Source: CAUZFZ01 sp963579025
GTDB taxonomy: Bacteria; Planctomycetota; Planctomycetia; Planctomycetales; Planctomycetaceae
Length of the DNA: 64,000 bases
Reading direction: 5' to 3'
NCBI GenBank assembly: GCA_963579025.1
Contig: CAUZFZ010000038.1
Span: 6,134 to 70,133 of the forward strand
Shown: one piece after another, positions 9,331-19,756 of the stretch
Position numbering within the stretch: the first letter of the stretch is position 1
Layout of the letters: every line of letters begins with the position of its first letter
The notes under the pieces: generated by a model
What the model saw: only the letters and a program-made list of their open reading frames with translations
Told to the model about the DNA's origin: nothing
Databases searched by the model: none
Position numbers and translations under genes: made by a program

Positions 9331-9858
9331 GGCGGGGGCACAGTCTCCTGCCCCTGGCCGCGCCGTCAAGGACCGCACATCCGGCTGGATGTCGCGCGTC
9401 GTTGACGCAGCGCCCGTCAGTGACGACTCGCAATTCTTCGAGCAGTTCTGCGCCAGCAAGATTCTGCTGTCCGCGGCGGTACTCGCCCGCCTGCGGCAGG
9501 TCCACGTCCTGCTGACCGCCACGAATTGGATGAGTCATCGGCCGACCGGTTGCAGATCGGACAACGGACCACGAATTCTCGTCCATGAATATGAACATTC
9601 GGACACAGCGAAGCCGGGGAGTGCCGTATCCGTGATTTGGCCCAGTCGTCCAGTCAGTGGGAACTCTGTGGCTGGACCACCACTCTAAACTGACTTTGCT
9701 CCACAACTGAACAATCGCCGACTCCGGGTTGCGAATTTCAGGGGCATCCGTCGGGAACCCGGCTGACGACTGTACCCCACTCGGGCAAACTCTCTGGTCC
9801 ATATACATCCGGATTTCAGCCCACCCTCCAGATCTCAGATCGTCGGGAGACTCTCACG
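9331..9858. other. Intergenic region before the giant surface-protein gene
   Basis: About 530 bases with no supported gene. Directly after the upstream stop there is a small G/C hairpin (GGGGCA at 9335-9340 with TGCCCC at 9349-9354) without a T-tract. Open frames on both strands in this stretch have no recognisable protein features. It may hold the promoter of the downstream gene. Confidence 0.4.
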
Positions 9859-12800
9859 ATGCTGTTCACTAACTGGCTTAACGTGTTTGCAGATTCCCGT
9901 TCGCGCAGCCGTCGAGCGCGAGTTGTCCGTCGAGCCCGACGTCGTACCGAATTGCAGAGCAGTTCGGTCGCGCCGCTCCGGACCGAACTACTGGAAACTC
10001 GCACGTTGCTGACAGCACCGTCTCCCGTGGCTCTGGGTTCGCTGGACGGTATGAACGGCCTGCAAATCACTGGAACTGCTACTGGAATTACAAGTGGTGA
10101 CGAAGCGGGAACATCCGTTGAAGGCGCCGGTGATTTCGACGGCGACGGTTTCGAGGACATCATCGTCAGTCTTCCCGCCGCCACGGTGACCAGAGGCGCC
10201 TCGACATTTTCTCAGTCTGGCTCAGTATTCGTCCTCTTCGGAAGGTCAGACGGCTTCGGCGGGACAGGCCAGTTGGACCTGGAATTACTCAGCGCAAGCG
10301 ATGGTTTCCGGATCGACGGCGCCAACAGCAGTGATCGTCTGGGCGACATCAACGCAGACGGTTTGGGCAGGGGCGTTGCAGCAGCCGGAGACTTTAACGG
10401 GGACGGGTTTGCCGACATCCTGGTTTCGTCGCGTACGGCAAGTGATGAAACTGGCTCCACGTGGCTGATTTTTGGCAAACCGAGAGCGCAGGTGTCAGGC
10501 CCGCTTGATCTTGCATCATTGGATGCGAGTGATGGCTTCCGACTGGATGGTGAGGATGCCACCGTTGGAAATCGGCCGGGCGACTATGCGGGAACTGCCG
10601 TTGCCGGTGCTGGCGACCTGAATGGCGACGGTCTGGATGACATCGTCATTGGTGCCCCCAGTTTCGACGTCGACGGGACCCTGAACCCTGACCCTAACAG
10701 CGGCGCAGCCTACGTCATGTTTGGTACCACAGGTCCTGTGACCGGCCCCGTGGCGTTAAGTAGTCTCGACGCTGATGCCAGTGACAACGTCACTGGTTTT
10801 CGACTGTCTGGAGACGTTCCGGGCCTGGAATTACTTGGCCAGGCAGTTGCTGCGGCAGGTGACATCAATGGAGATGGTTTTGACGATCTCCTGGTTGGCT
10901 CCCAGGATCAAGACGGGGGCGCGAGTTTCGTGCTGTTCGGCAAGAGCGCTGCTTTCTCGCCCACAATTGATCTGGCCGACACGATGCCCGGTGGCAACTT
11001 TACCGCAGCCGATGGTTTTCGGCTGAACGGTCTCTATGACGGTAATTCGGGACTCAACGACTATGCCGGCAGGTCCGTCAGTGGTGCCGGCGACGTCAAT
11101 GGCGACGGGTTCGACGACCTGCTGATCGGGGCATATTACTATGGAACCGGATATAATCCGACCGGCATGGGCGACTACGCTCGGGGTCGTGCTTATGTGG
11201 TATTGGGCAGCTCATCCAGTTTCGGTACGTCAGTCGAATTGACCACGGTCGGCGGCGCGACCGCTGGATTTCGCATTTCGGGCGTCGACGCCTACGACGT
11301 GGCCGGCAAGTCAGTGAGTGCGGCTGGTGATGTCAATGGTGACGGATTCGACGACCTGTTGATCGGAGCGCCCGACGCAGACTTTGACTATGACGCTGGC
11401 GCTGAGGGCACGGGCCGTGGGTATGTTGTGTTTGGCAGTGGGACCGTTCCAGCATCCACAGTCAATCTCAGTAGCATCGTTGATGGCCAGAGTAGCATTG
11501 GTTTCCGGCTCGATGGTGAGAACCTGGCCGACAGGGCTGCAGCATCCGTCGGAAACGCCGGCGACTTCGACGGCGACGGCTTCAACGATGTTATCGTGGG
11601 TGCCCCCGGGGCCGAATTCCAGGACCAGGGTCAGGCATACGTCGTCTTTGGTGGTAACTTCGCCGATCTGACGATTGGCACCGCTGGCAACGACACTCTG
11701 GATGCGAGCAACGGAAGCGGCGTGCTCGACGGGCTGATTGGCGGGAGAGGCGATGACATCCTGAGGTCCGATGGCGGCAACGATGCGCTCCGGGGTGGCG
11801 CGGGAAATGACACTCTCGAACTGACGATGGGCAACCTGACTAACAACTTCCAGTTTGACGGTGGCACGGGGACCGACACGCTCGCACTCGGTGGCGCTGG
11901 TGCCGCCACGTTCTCGGGCCCTCTCGATCTGACGATGATCCCCGACAGCTTTATCCAGGACATCGAGGTCATCGATTTGTCCGGCAGCGGAACCAACACG
12001 CTGACTCTCGATCTGCAGGAAGTTTACAACATCAGCTCGACGTCCAGCAGCCTGGTGGACAGCGGCGGGTTCCTGGCCGGCAACTCGAACACGCTGGTTG
12101 TGACTCGCGACGGTGGAGACATGGTCGTCGATGGTGGCGGTTGGACCACCGAAGCTGCCTCGACCATGATTGCGTCGCTCGGAAAGACGTTTGACGTCCT
12201 GACGCAAGGCAATGCCGTCCTGCTGATTGAGCAGGTCGATGGTGTCGAAGTGTCCGTTACACCAACGCCAGTCGGCGAAGCAAGCGGCACGGGCATGGTT
12301 TACACATTCATGCGACCCGTTCCGACGGGCGCGATCACTATCAACTTCAGTGTGACGGGTGATGCGGCACTGACAACGGACTACACGCAGTCCGGGGCGG
12401 CGACATTCGATGGTTCGACGGGGACGGTCACGATGGCCGACGGTGTCGGTATGGCTACCGTCACGATCACTCCAGTAAACGACACGGCAACGCCGCTCGT
12501 GGAACTTGACGAAACCGTAATTCTGACCGTGACTGCGGGCACGGGTTACAGTGTCGGTTCGCCTAACACGGCAACTGGTACAATTACGGACGACGAAACG
12601 GCGACAGTGGCTCTGAACACGGGCGCGGCCGTGGATGGTGCCGAAACCGACACACCCACGGCTGGTCAATTCACCGTCACGCAAAGTACGGCCAGTTCCA
12701 CTGATACGACCGTAAACTTCACGATTGGTGGAACAGCCACGTCGGGCAGCGACTTTGCGTCGCCCGGCACATCCGTTGTTATTCCCGCGGGAATGACGTC

Positions 12801-15800
12801 AGCCACGATCGACGTGGCCGTTCTGAATGACGCCATCGTCGAACAGACGGAAACCGTGACGATTACTCTCGGCAGCGTCGGCCCCGGCGATGCCAACATC
12901 TCCGTGGGATCTCCATCGACCGACTCCATCGACATCACTGACGATGACACCGCGACATTGAGCATTGCTCTGGGTACGAATGGCACCGAGGCCGGCCCTG
13001 TCAGCGGGACGCTGACAATCACGCAAAGTGCTGTAGCGACGACAGACACAATGGTCCCGTTCTCGTTCGTGGCCGGCTCCAGCACGGCGACAACTGGTAG
13101 CGATTTCACGCCGTTTGATGGCACGGCCACGATCATGGCCGGTCAGACCACCGCAACTGTCACCGTTCCCGTACTTAATGACGCGGCGGTGGAAGGCGCG
13201 GAAACAGTGACTGTCATGCTGGGAGCCGTCTCCTCTGGCGATCCGCAGGTAACGACGGGCGGAACTAACACCGCAGCGACTACGATCACGGACAACGACA
13301 CGGCGACCATCGCATTCAACCCGGCTTCGCAGACAACGAATGAAGAAGCTGCCGCAAACATCAGTGTTGTTGCACAACTGACAATCACCGCCGATGGCAC
13401 GGGCACGCCTATGCTCGAGCGAAACGTTTCGGTTGACGTCGACGCACTTACGACCGGTGCCGCCACGGCCGCTTCTGACTTCACCGACAACACTCCCGTG
13501 ACGGTCACATTCACCTCTGGCGCTCTAAGCACGGACACAGTGACCGCAACCAATGTCGTGTCAATCCTCGACGACGGGCTCGTCGAAGCCAATGAAGACA
13601 TCGATCTGCAGTTGTCTATCAACACTGATGGCACGGGCGGTCAGGTCACTGTGCCCACTGCCGGTAACGCACACACTGTCACGATCCTCGATGACGACAC
13701 ACCGCGGGTTGGCCTCAACACGTTGGACGCTACTGCAGATGAAGGCATGGCATTGGACGTCCTGACGTTCCAGGTGGAACGGCAGACTGGCGCAACAGAC
13801 CAACTGACGGTCAACTTTACAGTGTCGGGCTCGGCTGAAGTGTCGGACTTCACGGTCGACAGCAGCGGCGGAGTGGTCACATTCGACTCAGGTACGGGCA
13901 TGGGCTCGGCCGTCCTGGGCATGGGAGTGAACACGGTCAACATCACCGTCACTCCGACTGCCGATAATATTGTCGAAGCCAATGAGACCGTTGTTATCAC
14001 CCTCGAAGAGGAAACGACTGGAATAAACTACAACATCGGATTGCCCTCCGTGGGCACGGGCACGATCAACAATGATGACACCGCGACCGTGACGATTTCG
14101 GCTCCCACATCAATCACTGAAGGAGATACGGACACGTCGGCGATGTTCACCGTAGCGGTTGATAACGCAGTCGAAGGTGGCTTCTCGGTCGACTTCAGCT
14201 CCGCCCTGGGAACCGCGGAATCGACCGACCTGTCTGTCACCGGAACAAGCGTGTCGTTCGCCGGAACGGCTTTAGAATCTGAAATGATCTCCGTCACGAT
14301 TGTGGGAGACGAGATTGTCGAAGACAACGAGACATTCACGCTAACGCTGGGTACGGTCACAACCGGCACACCAGCCGGTAGCGTGGTCGTCAGTGGCAGC
14401 ATGGGGTTCGCCATCGGCACGATCGACAACGACGATACGGCTATGTTGAATCTTTCGGCTCCGACGATCACAGAAGGTGACACCGACACGACAGTGTCGT
14501 TCACAGCGAGTGTGACTGCCGAAGTTGAGGGCGGATTCAGTGCCGCGGTGAGTGCGTCCTCTGCCGATCCACTGACCGCCGAGAGTGGCGACTTCACACT
14601 GCAGACCACGTCAGTCAGCTTCGATGGTATGAGTGTCGGCGAGACCGAACTGATTACCGTCACCATTACTGGCGACAACGTTGTCGAAGACAACGAGACA
14701 TTTACGGTCACACTGGGAAGCGTCACCGCGCCCAGCACGGAACAGCAGGTTGACATTGGCAGTGGAGCGACGGCAACTGGGACGATCATCAACGACGATT
14801 CGGCCACGGTGTCGATTGTCGCTGGATCGGCAACTGTGACTGAAGGCGCCGCGGGAACGGCCGATGTGACTTACACGGTGTCGCTGAACGCGCCAGTGGA
14901 AGGTGACATCACGGTCGCCCTGAATACATCGGGATCTGCGACGGCAGCCTCCGACTTCAATCTGGCCCCGACAAGCGTGACGTTCCTCAGCGGCATGACC
15001 AACGATCAGATGGTCACGTTAAGTGTGCTCGGTGATGCTGTTGTTGAGGACAACGAAACGGTAACTGTCACTCTGGGCGATGTGACCGCCGACACGGCCG
15101 TGCAGGATGCCGCGATCAACAACACGGGTGCTGGTTCTGCGGACACAACGACGATCGACAACGATGACACCGCGATTCTGACGATCACGGCGGGAACCAG
15201 CCCGGCAACGGAAGGCAACAGTGGAACTCAAAACGTCATGTACACCGTGTCGGTCGACAGTGCCGTGCAGGGTGGCTTCGTTGTCGCTCTCGACACAAGC
15301 GGCACCGCTGATTCGAGCGACTTCACGCTGTCGCCCGCTTCCGGCACGTTCGCCGGCACGGCGATGGAAATGCAGACGTTTATACTAAGCGTCAACGGCG
15401 ACACGACCGTTGAATTGACGGAAATGGTGACGGTCACTCTGGGTGCCGTGACTGGGACAACCACTCTACAGGCCGCCAGTATTACGACGGGCGGATCAGG
15501 CTCCACGACGATCACCAATGACGACGCAGCGACCGTGTCGATCACCGGCATGTCGGTTGCGGAAGGTGGTGTGGGTGACAATCCGATGCTCACATTCGTC
15601 GTCACACTCAACAACGACGTCGACACCTCCGTGACGGCAGATATTGCTGACACGCCTGTGACCGCGACTGTCGGCACTGACTACGTTGATCCGAGCGGTA
15701 TGGTCTCGTTCACGGGCACGGCCGGCACACAGGACATCAATGTGACCATTAACGGCGACTTCGACATTGAAACCGACGAGACATTCGACATCGTGCTCAG

Positions 15801-18800
15801 CAATCTGATGGCGAGCGGGCGCAACGTCACGTTCGTGGGTGGCATGCTGACCGAGTCAGCCACGGGTACCATCACGAACGACGAGCTTGATTTTGGCGAC
15901 GCCCCCGATGGGCCATCGTTCGCACCGCCTAATACGTATCCCACACTTCTGGCGAACAACGGTGCGCGTCACCTGCAGCAGGCAGGAGTGACACTGCGAC
16001 TTGGTGCAACGGTCGACGCCGAAGTGGACGGACAACCGTCTGCTGACGCGCTGGGCGATGGCTCTGATGAGGACGGTGTCCTCTTCGTTACAGACATCAA
16101 TCGTACCGACAACCTTCCGTCGGCGGCGACTGTCAACGTGGAAGTGGCCACTGCGGGTGCGGGCGGCATTCTGACGGCGTGGATCGATTTCAACCGTGAT
16201 GGTGATTTCACGGACAGCGGTGAGAAGATTATCGATGACCTGAACGTTGTGGATGGAACGAACGAAGTGACGTTCGTGATTCCGTCCGGAGCGGCTTCAG
16301 TGGCTGGTACGACGTTCGCCCGTTTCCGCATCAGCGACGCGACGGGAACGACCGCGGCCGGACTGGCTGCGGGCAGCGGAGCGGGTGAAGTCGAGGATTA
16401 TCAGATCACCGTTAATGACGCCGGCGAGGTGATGCGAGAAGACGCTGAGTTTGCCGTTCCCACTGGCACGGTCGTTACCCTGACGAGCGAGTCCGGAAAT
16501 CTTGTCATTCGCAGAGACTCGGACAACCAGATTCTGTTCAGTCGCCTGGACGGTGCGATCGATCGACTGATTGTGACAGGAACGGACGCCGACAACGAAA
16601 CACTGACGGTGGACTTCGCGAATGGTGACCCCGTCCCGGTCGGTGGCCTGCAGTTTGATGGTGGCGTGGCCGGCAATGACACGCTGGTCATTGCGAACAC
16701 GGCGGCGGCGGGCATCATCACAACGACCATTGACTACGACAATGCGAACGACGGGACAGTCACAGAAAATAACGGTACAGACACTTTCACCATCGATTTC
16801 ACTGGACTCGATCCCGTGACGCACAGTGTGACACAGGATTTGACCCTCAACCTTCCGGACACTTCCGACACCGCGACCCTCGCGGTCAGCACGATGGATC
16901 AGAATGTTCTGACGAGTGACAACGGGACATTCGAATCCACGACGTTCGACAACCCGACGGGGTCGTTGATAATCAATGCGGGCGGTGGGGCCGACGCGAT
17001 TACCCTGACCTCGCTCGCAACCGGATTCGCTGCAACGCTGACGATCAACGCCGACGACGGCAATGACACAATCGACGCCAGTGCTCTTGGAGTGGATCTT
17101 GTGATCGCCGGTGGCAACGGTGCGGACAACATCACCGGCGGCGGTGGCAACGATGCTTTGACCGGTGGTGCTGGTGACGACGTGATCGATGGTGGAGCGG
17201 GCAATGACACACTGACCGGTGCTGGCGGCAACGATTCACTGACCGGTGGTACGGGAACGACCACACTGGTGGAAACTGTTTCCGGCAGTTTGACTCTGTC
17301 GACCACTGGAACCACGACAACAGTGACCGGCCTGGGAACGGACACCCTCGAAGCCGCCACCGCCGTGGCCGTCCTGACCGGAAACGGTAACAACAACCTG
17401 ATTGACGCCGATGGCTTCTCAGGAGCCGTGACAATCGACGGCGGTGCCGGTAACGACACGATCCGCGGCTCGATGTCTAACGACGATAGCATCGACGGCG
17501 GAACCGGCACGGACCGATTGCTTCTGGCAACTGGTGGCGGCACGTTCGTTGTGACAGACGGATTGACGACCGGCCCGGGGGGCAGTGATGCGTTCGCGAA
17601 TATCGAGCAGGTCCGACTGGTCGGCGACACGGTCGCGATCAACTTCACAGCCGTGACCTTCACGCAAGGCAGCGTTCACGTCATTGGCAGTTCCGCAAAT
17701 GACACGATCGTGGGTGGCCAGGGTAATGACTTCCTCAACGGACGTGCTGGCGACGACAACATCATGGGCGGACCGGGCAATGATTCGATGCTCGGTGGAA
17801 ATGGCGAAGACGTCATGGACGGCCAGGAAGGTAACGACCGGGTTAACGGTCAAGGCAACAACGATACGCTGGGCGGCGGAGCCGGAGACGACCGGATTAT
17901 CGGCGGTGGCGGTCTCAACACGCTGCAGGAAGAGGTCGATGCGGACATCAGTATTCGTACAACGAATAGCGGTGCCCGCCTGAGTGGAATTGGAAACGAC
18001 TTCATTTCCGGGATGACGCAGTTTGTTGTCATGGGCGGCAGCTCGGACAACACGCTGGATGCGTCGCAGTTTAATGGACCAGTCACGCTGATCGGTGGCG
18101 ACGGTAACGACACGCTGTTGGGCAGCCGTGGCGCAGATTCTCTGGACGGCGGCAATGGCACGGATGTGGTGATACTCACGGTCAGCACTCAGAACTTCAC
18201 AATCACGGACACGCTGGCTGGTGGCGACACCCTCAGCAGCATTCAACACGTCAAGGCCACAATCGTCCGACGTCAGGGCGCCCGGTTTGACGGCTCGGCC
18301 TTCACCGGCAGACTATCAGTGACGGGTTCCGTTGGCTCCGACACCATTCTGGGTGGTTCCGGCGTCGACCGATTGAACGGCAAGGCTGGCAATGACGTTA
18401 TCGAAGGCGGTGGCGGCAACGATCGACTGTTCGGCGGCAGCGGCCGTGACATCATGCGAGGTGACGATGGAAACGACGTGCTTCGCGGGCACCGCGGCGA
18501 CGACACCCTGGCGGGTGGAGCTGGCACGGATCGTCTGTTTGGCAACCAGGGTCGACTGGTCCTGAGCGAAGTCGCTGACACGGACCTGACCGTAACGTCG
18601 ATCAGCGGCAGACCACGCATTACCGGAAACGGAACAGACACAGTCTTCGGAGCCGTGACCGGAGTACTACTGGTCGGTGGTGACTCCGGCAATGTTTTGA
18701 ACGCAGCACTGTCGCCCGTCCGGGTCACTCTGCGGGGGGGAGCAGGCGACGACACACTGATCGGGAGTGCCTTCTCCGACACGCTCGATGGCGGCGACGG

Positions 18801-19353
18801 CAATGACCGCGTGCAGCAGACGGTGAATCGCAATCAGGTTCTGACAGACACACAGGTGACGGGTCTTGGAACGGACCGACTCATCAGTATTGAGGGTGGT
18901 GTCCTGATTGGTGGGGCCGGTAACAACCGCCTGTCCGGGGTGGCGTTCACTGGTTCCGTTACTCTGATCGGAGAAGGGGGCAACGACACGCTCCGTGGTG
19001 GGTCGGGCAACGATGTGCTGGACGGTGGGGCTGGTAACGATTCGCTTGATGGCAATGGCGGCAACGACACCCTGCGAGGCGGCACGGGCAACGACCTGCT
19101 GCAGGGCGGCTTCGGCAACGATGTGCTGCTGGGCAGTGAAGACAACGATACGCTCGATGGCCAGGAGAACAACGACACGCTGCTGGGCGAAGACGGCGAC
19201 GACTCCGTCGACGGCAATCTGGGTACTGATCGCATTACCGGAGGTGGCAATGGGTCAACCCCCACTGCAGGTGACATCGTGGCCGACGCCTCCGAAATTG
19301 ATGACGCGCTCACATTTACCACGTTCGACGACCTGCTGTTGGGCGTGATCTGA
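9859..19353 (+). CDS. Giant FG-GAP / Calx-beta / GEVED / RTX surface protein with LEPR-XLL type N-terminus
   Basis: A 3164-residue protein. The N-terminus is arginine-rich and carries LETRTLL, the planctomycete LEPR-XLL type sorting segment. Residues ~80-600 hold seven FG-GAP repeats, each with a calcium loop such as GDFDGDGFEDIIV or GDVNGDGFDDLLIGA, expected to form an integrin-alpha-like propeller. A short RTX block follows (~610-660). Residues ~795-2010 are about ten Calx-beta domains, recognised by TEGDTDT, EDNETFTVTLG and the closing INNDDTA. A GEVED domain (DFGDAPDG to GEVEDYQITV) spans ~2010-2190. RTX nonapeptides (GGxGNDxL) recur from ~2395 to ~3125. All units bind calcium in known families, so it is probably a secreted, calcium-stabilised adhesin or matrix protein. 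No C-terminal anchor is visible. Confidence 0.9.
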   Translation: MLFTNWLNVFADSRSRSRRARVVRRARRRTELQSSSVAPLRTELLETRTLLTAPSPVALGSLDGMNGLQITGTATGITSGDEAGTSVEGAGDFDGDGFEDIIVSLPAATVTRGASTFSQSGSVFVLFGRSDGFGGTGQLDLELLSASDGFRIDGANSSDRLGDINADGLGRGVAAAGDFNGDGFADILVSSRTASDETGSTWLIFGKPRAQVSGPLDLASLDASDGFRLDGEDATVGNRPGDYAGTAVAGAGDLNGDGLDDIVIGAPSFDVDGTLNPDPNSGAAYVMFGTTGPVTGPVALSSLDADASDNVTGFRLSGDVPGLELLGQAVAAAGDINGDGFDDLLVGSQDQDGGASFVLFGKSAAFSPTIDLADTMPGGNFTAADGFRLNGLYDGNSGLNDYAGRSVSGAGDVNGDGFDDLLIGAYYYGTGYNPTGMGDYARGRAYVVLGSSSSFGTSVELTTVGGATAGFRISGVDAYDVAGKSVSAAGDVNGDGFDDLLIGAPDADFDYDAGAEGTGRGYVVFGSGTVPASTVNLSSIVDGQSSIGFRLDGENLADRAAASVGNAGDFDGDGFNDVIVGAPGAEFQDQGQAYVVFGGNFADLTIGTAGNDTLDASNGSGVLDGLIGGRGDDILRSDGGNDALRGGAGNDTLELTMGNLTNNFQFDGGTGTDTLALGGAGAATFSGPLDLTMIPDSFIQDIEVIDLSGSGTNTLTLDLQEVYNISSTSSSLVDSGGFLAGNSNTLVVTRDGGDMVVDGGGWTTEAASTMIASLGKTFDVLTQGNAVLLIEQVDGVEVSVTPTPVGEASGTGMVYTFMRPVPTGAITINFSVTGDAALTTDYTQSGAATFDGSTGTVTMADGVGMATVTITPVNDTATPLVELDETVILTVTAGTGYSVGSPNTATGTITDDETATVALNTGAAVDGAETDTPTAGQFTVTQSTASSTDTTVNFTIGGTATSGSDFASPGTSVVIPAGMTSATIDVAVLNDAIVEQTETVTITLGSVGPGDANISVGSPSTDSIDITDDDTATLSIALGTNGTEAGPVSGTLTITQSAVATTDTMVPFSFVAGSSTATTGSDFTPFDGTATIMAGQTTATVTVPVLNDAAVEGAETVTVMLGAVSSGDPQVTTGGTNTAATTITDNDTATIAFNPASQTTNEEAAANISVVAQLTITADGTGTPMLERNVSVDVDALTTGAATAASDFTDNTPVTVTFTSGALSTDTVTATNVVSILDDGLVEANEDIDLQLSINTDGTGGQVTVPTAGNAHTVTILDDDTPRVGLNTLDATADEGMALDVLTFQVERQTGATDQLTVNFTVSGSAEVSDFTVDSSGGVVTFDSGTGMGSAVLGMGVNTVNITVTPTADNIVEANETVVITLEEETTGINYNIGLPSVGTGTINNDDTATVTISAPTSITEGDTDTSAMFTVAVDNAVEGGFSVDFSSALGTAESTDLSVTGTSVSFAGTALESEMISVTIVGDEIVEDNETFTLTLGTVTTGTPAGSVVVSGSMGFAIGTIDNDDTAMLNLSAPTITEGDTDTTVSFTASVTAEVEGGFSAAVSASSADPLTAESGDFTLQTTSVSFDGMSVGETELITVTITGDNVVEDNETFTVTLGSVTAPSTEQQVDIGSGATATGTIINDDSATVSIVAGSATVTEGAAGTADVTYTVSLNAPVEGDITVALNTSGSATAASDFNLAPTSVTFLSGMTNDQMVTLSVLGDAVVEDNETVTVTLGDVTADTAVQDAAINNTGAGSADTTTIDNDDTAILTITAGTSPATEGNSGTQNVMYTVSVDSAVQGGFVVALDTSGTADSSDFTLSPASGTFAGTAMEMQTFILSVNGDTTVELTEMVTVTLGAVTGTTTLQAASITTGGSGSTTITNDDAATVSITGMSVAEGGVGDNPMLTFVVTLNNDVDTSVTADIADTPVTATVGTDYVDPSGMVSFTGTAGTQDINVTINGDFDIETDETFDIVLSNLMASGRNVTFVGGMLTESATGTITNDELDFGDAPDGPSFAPPNTYPTLLANNGARHLQQAGVTLRLGATVDAEVDGQPSADALGDGSDEDGVLFVTDINRTDNLPSAATVNVEVATAGAGGILTAWIDFNRDGDFTDSGEKIIDDLNVVDGTNEVTFVIPSGAASVAGTTFARFRISDATGTTAAGLAAGSGAGEVEDYQITVNDAGEVMREDAEFAVPTGTVVTLTSESGNLVIRRDSDNQILFSRLDGAIDRLIVTGTDADNETLTVDFANGDPVPVGGLQFDGGVAGNDTLVIANTAAAGIITTTIDYDNANDGTVTENNGTDTFTIDFTGLDPVTHSVTQDLTLNLPDTSDTATLAVSTMDQNVLTSDNGTFESTTFDNPTGSLIINAGGGADAITLTSLATGFAATLTINADDGNDTIDASALGVDLVIAGGNGADNITGGGGNDALTGGAGDDVIDGGAGNDTLTGAGGNDSLTGGTGTTTLVETVSGSLTLSTTGTTTTVTGLGTDTLEAATAVAVLTGNGNNNLIDADGFSGAVTIDGGAGNDTIRGSMSNDDSIDGGTGTDRLLLATGGGTFVVTDGLTTGPGGSDAFANIEQVRLVGDTVAINFTAVTFTQGSVHVIGSSANDTIVGGQGNDFLNGRAGDDNIMGGPGNDSMLGGNGEDVMDGQEGNDRVNGQGNNDTLGGGAGDDRIIGGGGLNTLQEEVDADISIRTTNSGARLSGIGNDFISGMTQFVVMGGSSDNTLDASQFNGPVTLIGGDGNDTLLGSRGADSLDGGNGTDVVILTVSTQNFTITDTLAGGDTLSSIQHVKATIVRRQGARFDGSAFTGRLSVTGSVGSDTILGGSGVDRLNGKAGNDVIEGGGGNDRLFGGSGRDIMRGDDGNDVLRGHRGDDTLAGGAGTDRLFGNQGRLVLSEVADTDLTVTSISGRPRITGNGTDTVFGAVTGVLLVGGDSGNVLNAALSPVRVTLRGGAGDDTLIGSAFSDTLDGGDGNDRVQQTVNRNQVLTDTQVTGLGTDRLISIEGGVLIGGAGNNRLSGVAFTGSVTLIGEGGNDTLRGGSGNDVLDGGAGNDSLDGNGGNDTLRGGTGNDLLQGGFGNDVLLGSEDNDTLDGQENNDTLLGEDGDDSVDGNLGTDRITGGGNGSTPTAGDIVADASEIDDALTFTTFDDLLLGVI

Positions 19354-19756
19354 TCACGACAGCCGCCACGAACTGTGTTTCAGCTGGTCCACCATAAATA
19401 CCCAGCCGGCCTCCGAATCCGTCTGCGCCGTGTCGTCGGCGTGTCAGCACTCGCTGCGATGCGCTGCTTTGACGCATGGACTCACCTCGCCGACCGAGCT
19501 GGACTCGACGATGCCGTGCTGCACGGCTTCCCTGGCCTGGCATGTTCCTTCGATGAGCAAGAGTGCTTCGAACCCGGACACTCCATGCCAGAATGCACCC
19601 CTGCGCCAACCGCAACCTGGCACATCCAATACGATTTGTGTCACCAGCACCTACGCTTCTCCGTATCTGCACTGAATCCTGAAAGTGCTCTGGAATATCC
19701 GTTGGGACGTTGTTCAGAGTGTCCGTGGGCGAGGACTTACCTGAGAGGATTCCGGC
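19354..19756. other. Intergenic region upstream of the AhpD-like gene
   Basis: About 400 bases after the giant gene. An open frame on the plus strand has no recognisable domain and ends inside the next gene. GAGAGGA close to 19750 is the ribosome-binding site of the AhpD-like gene. Nothing else was recognised. Confidence 0.4.

Noticed and set aside
9335..9354. GGGGCA/TGCCCC hairpin as terminator of the TIGR03032 gene
   Set aside because: Only six base pairs and no following T-tract; not strong enough to call.
9041..9808. Minus-strand frame spanning the end of the TIGR03032 gene and the following spacer
   Set aside because: Mostly antisense to a conserved gene; low-complexity Arg/Gly-rich product.
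11311..12684. Long minus-strand open frame inside the giant surface-protein gene
   Set aside because: Antisense shadow of repetitive GC-rich coding sequence; no domain and no ribosome-binding site.
19560..19585. TTCGAAC motif resembling a tRNA T-loop
   Set aside because: Flanking bases do not pair as a T-stem, and no acceptor or anticodon arm fits.
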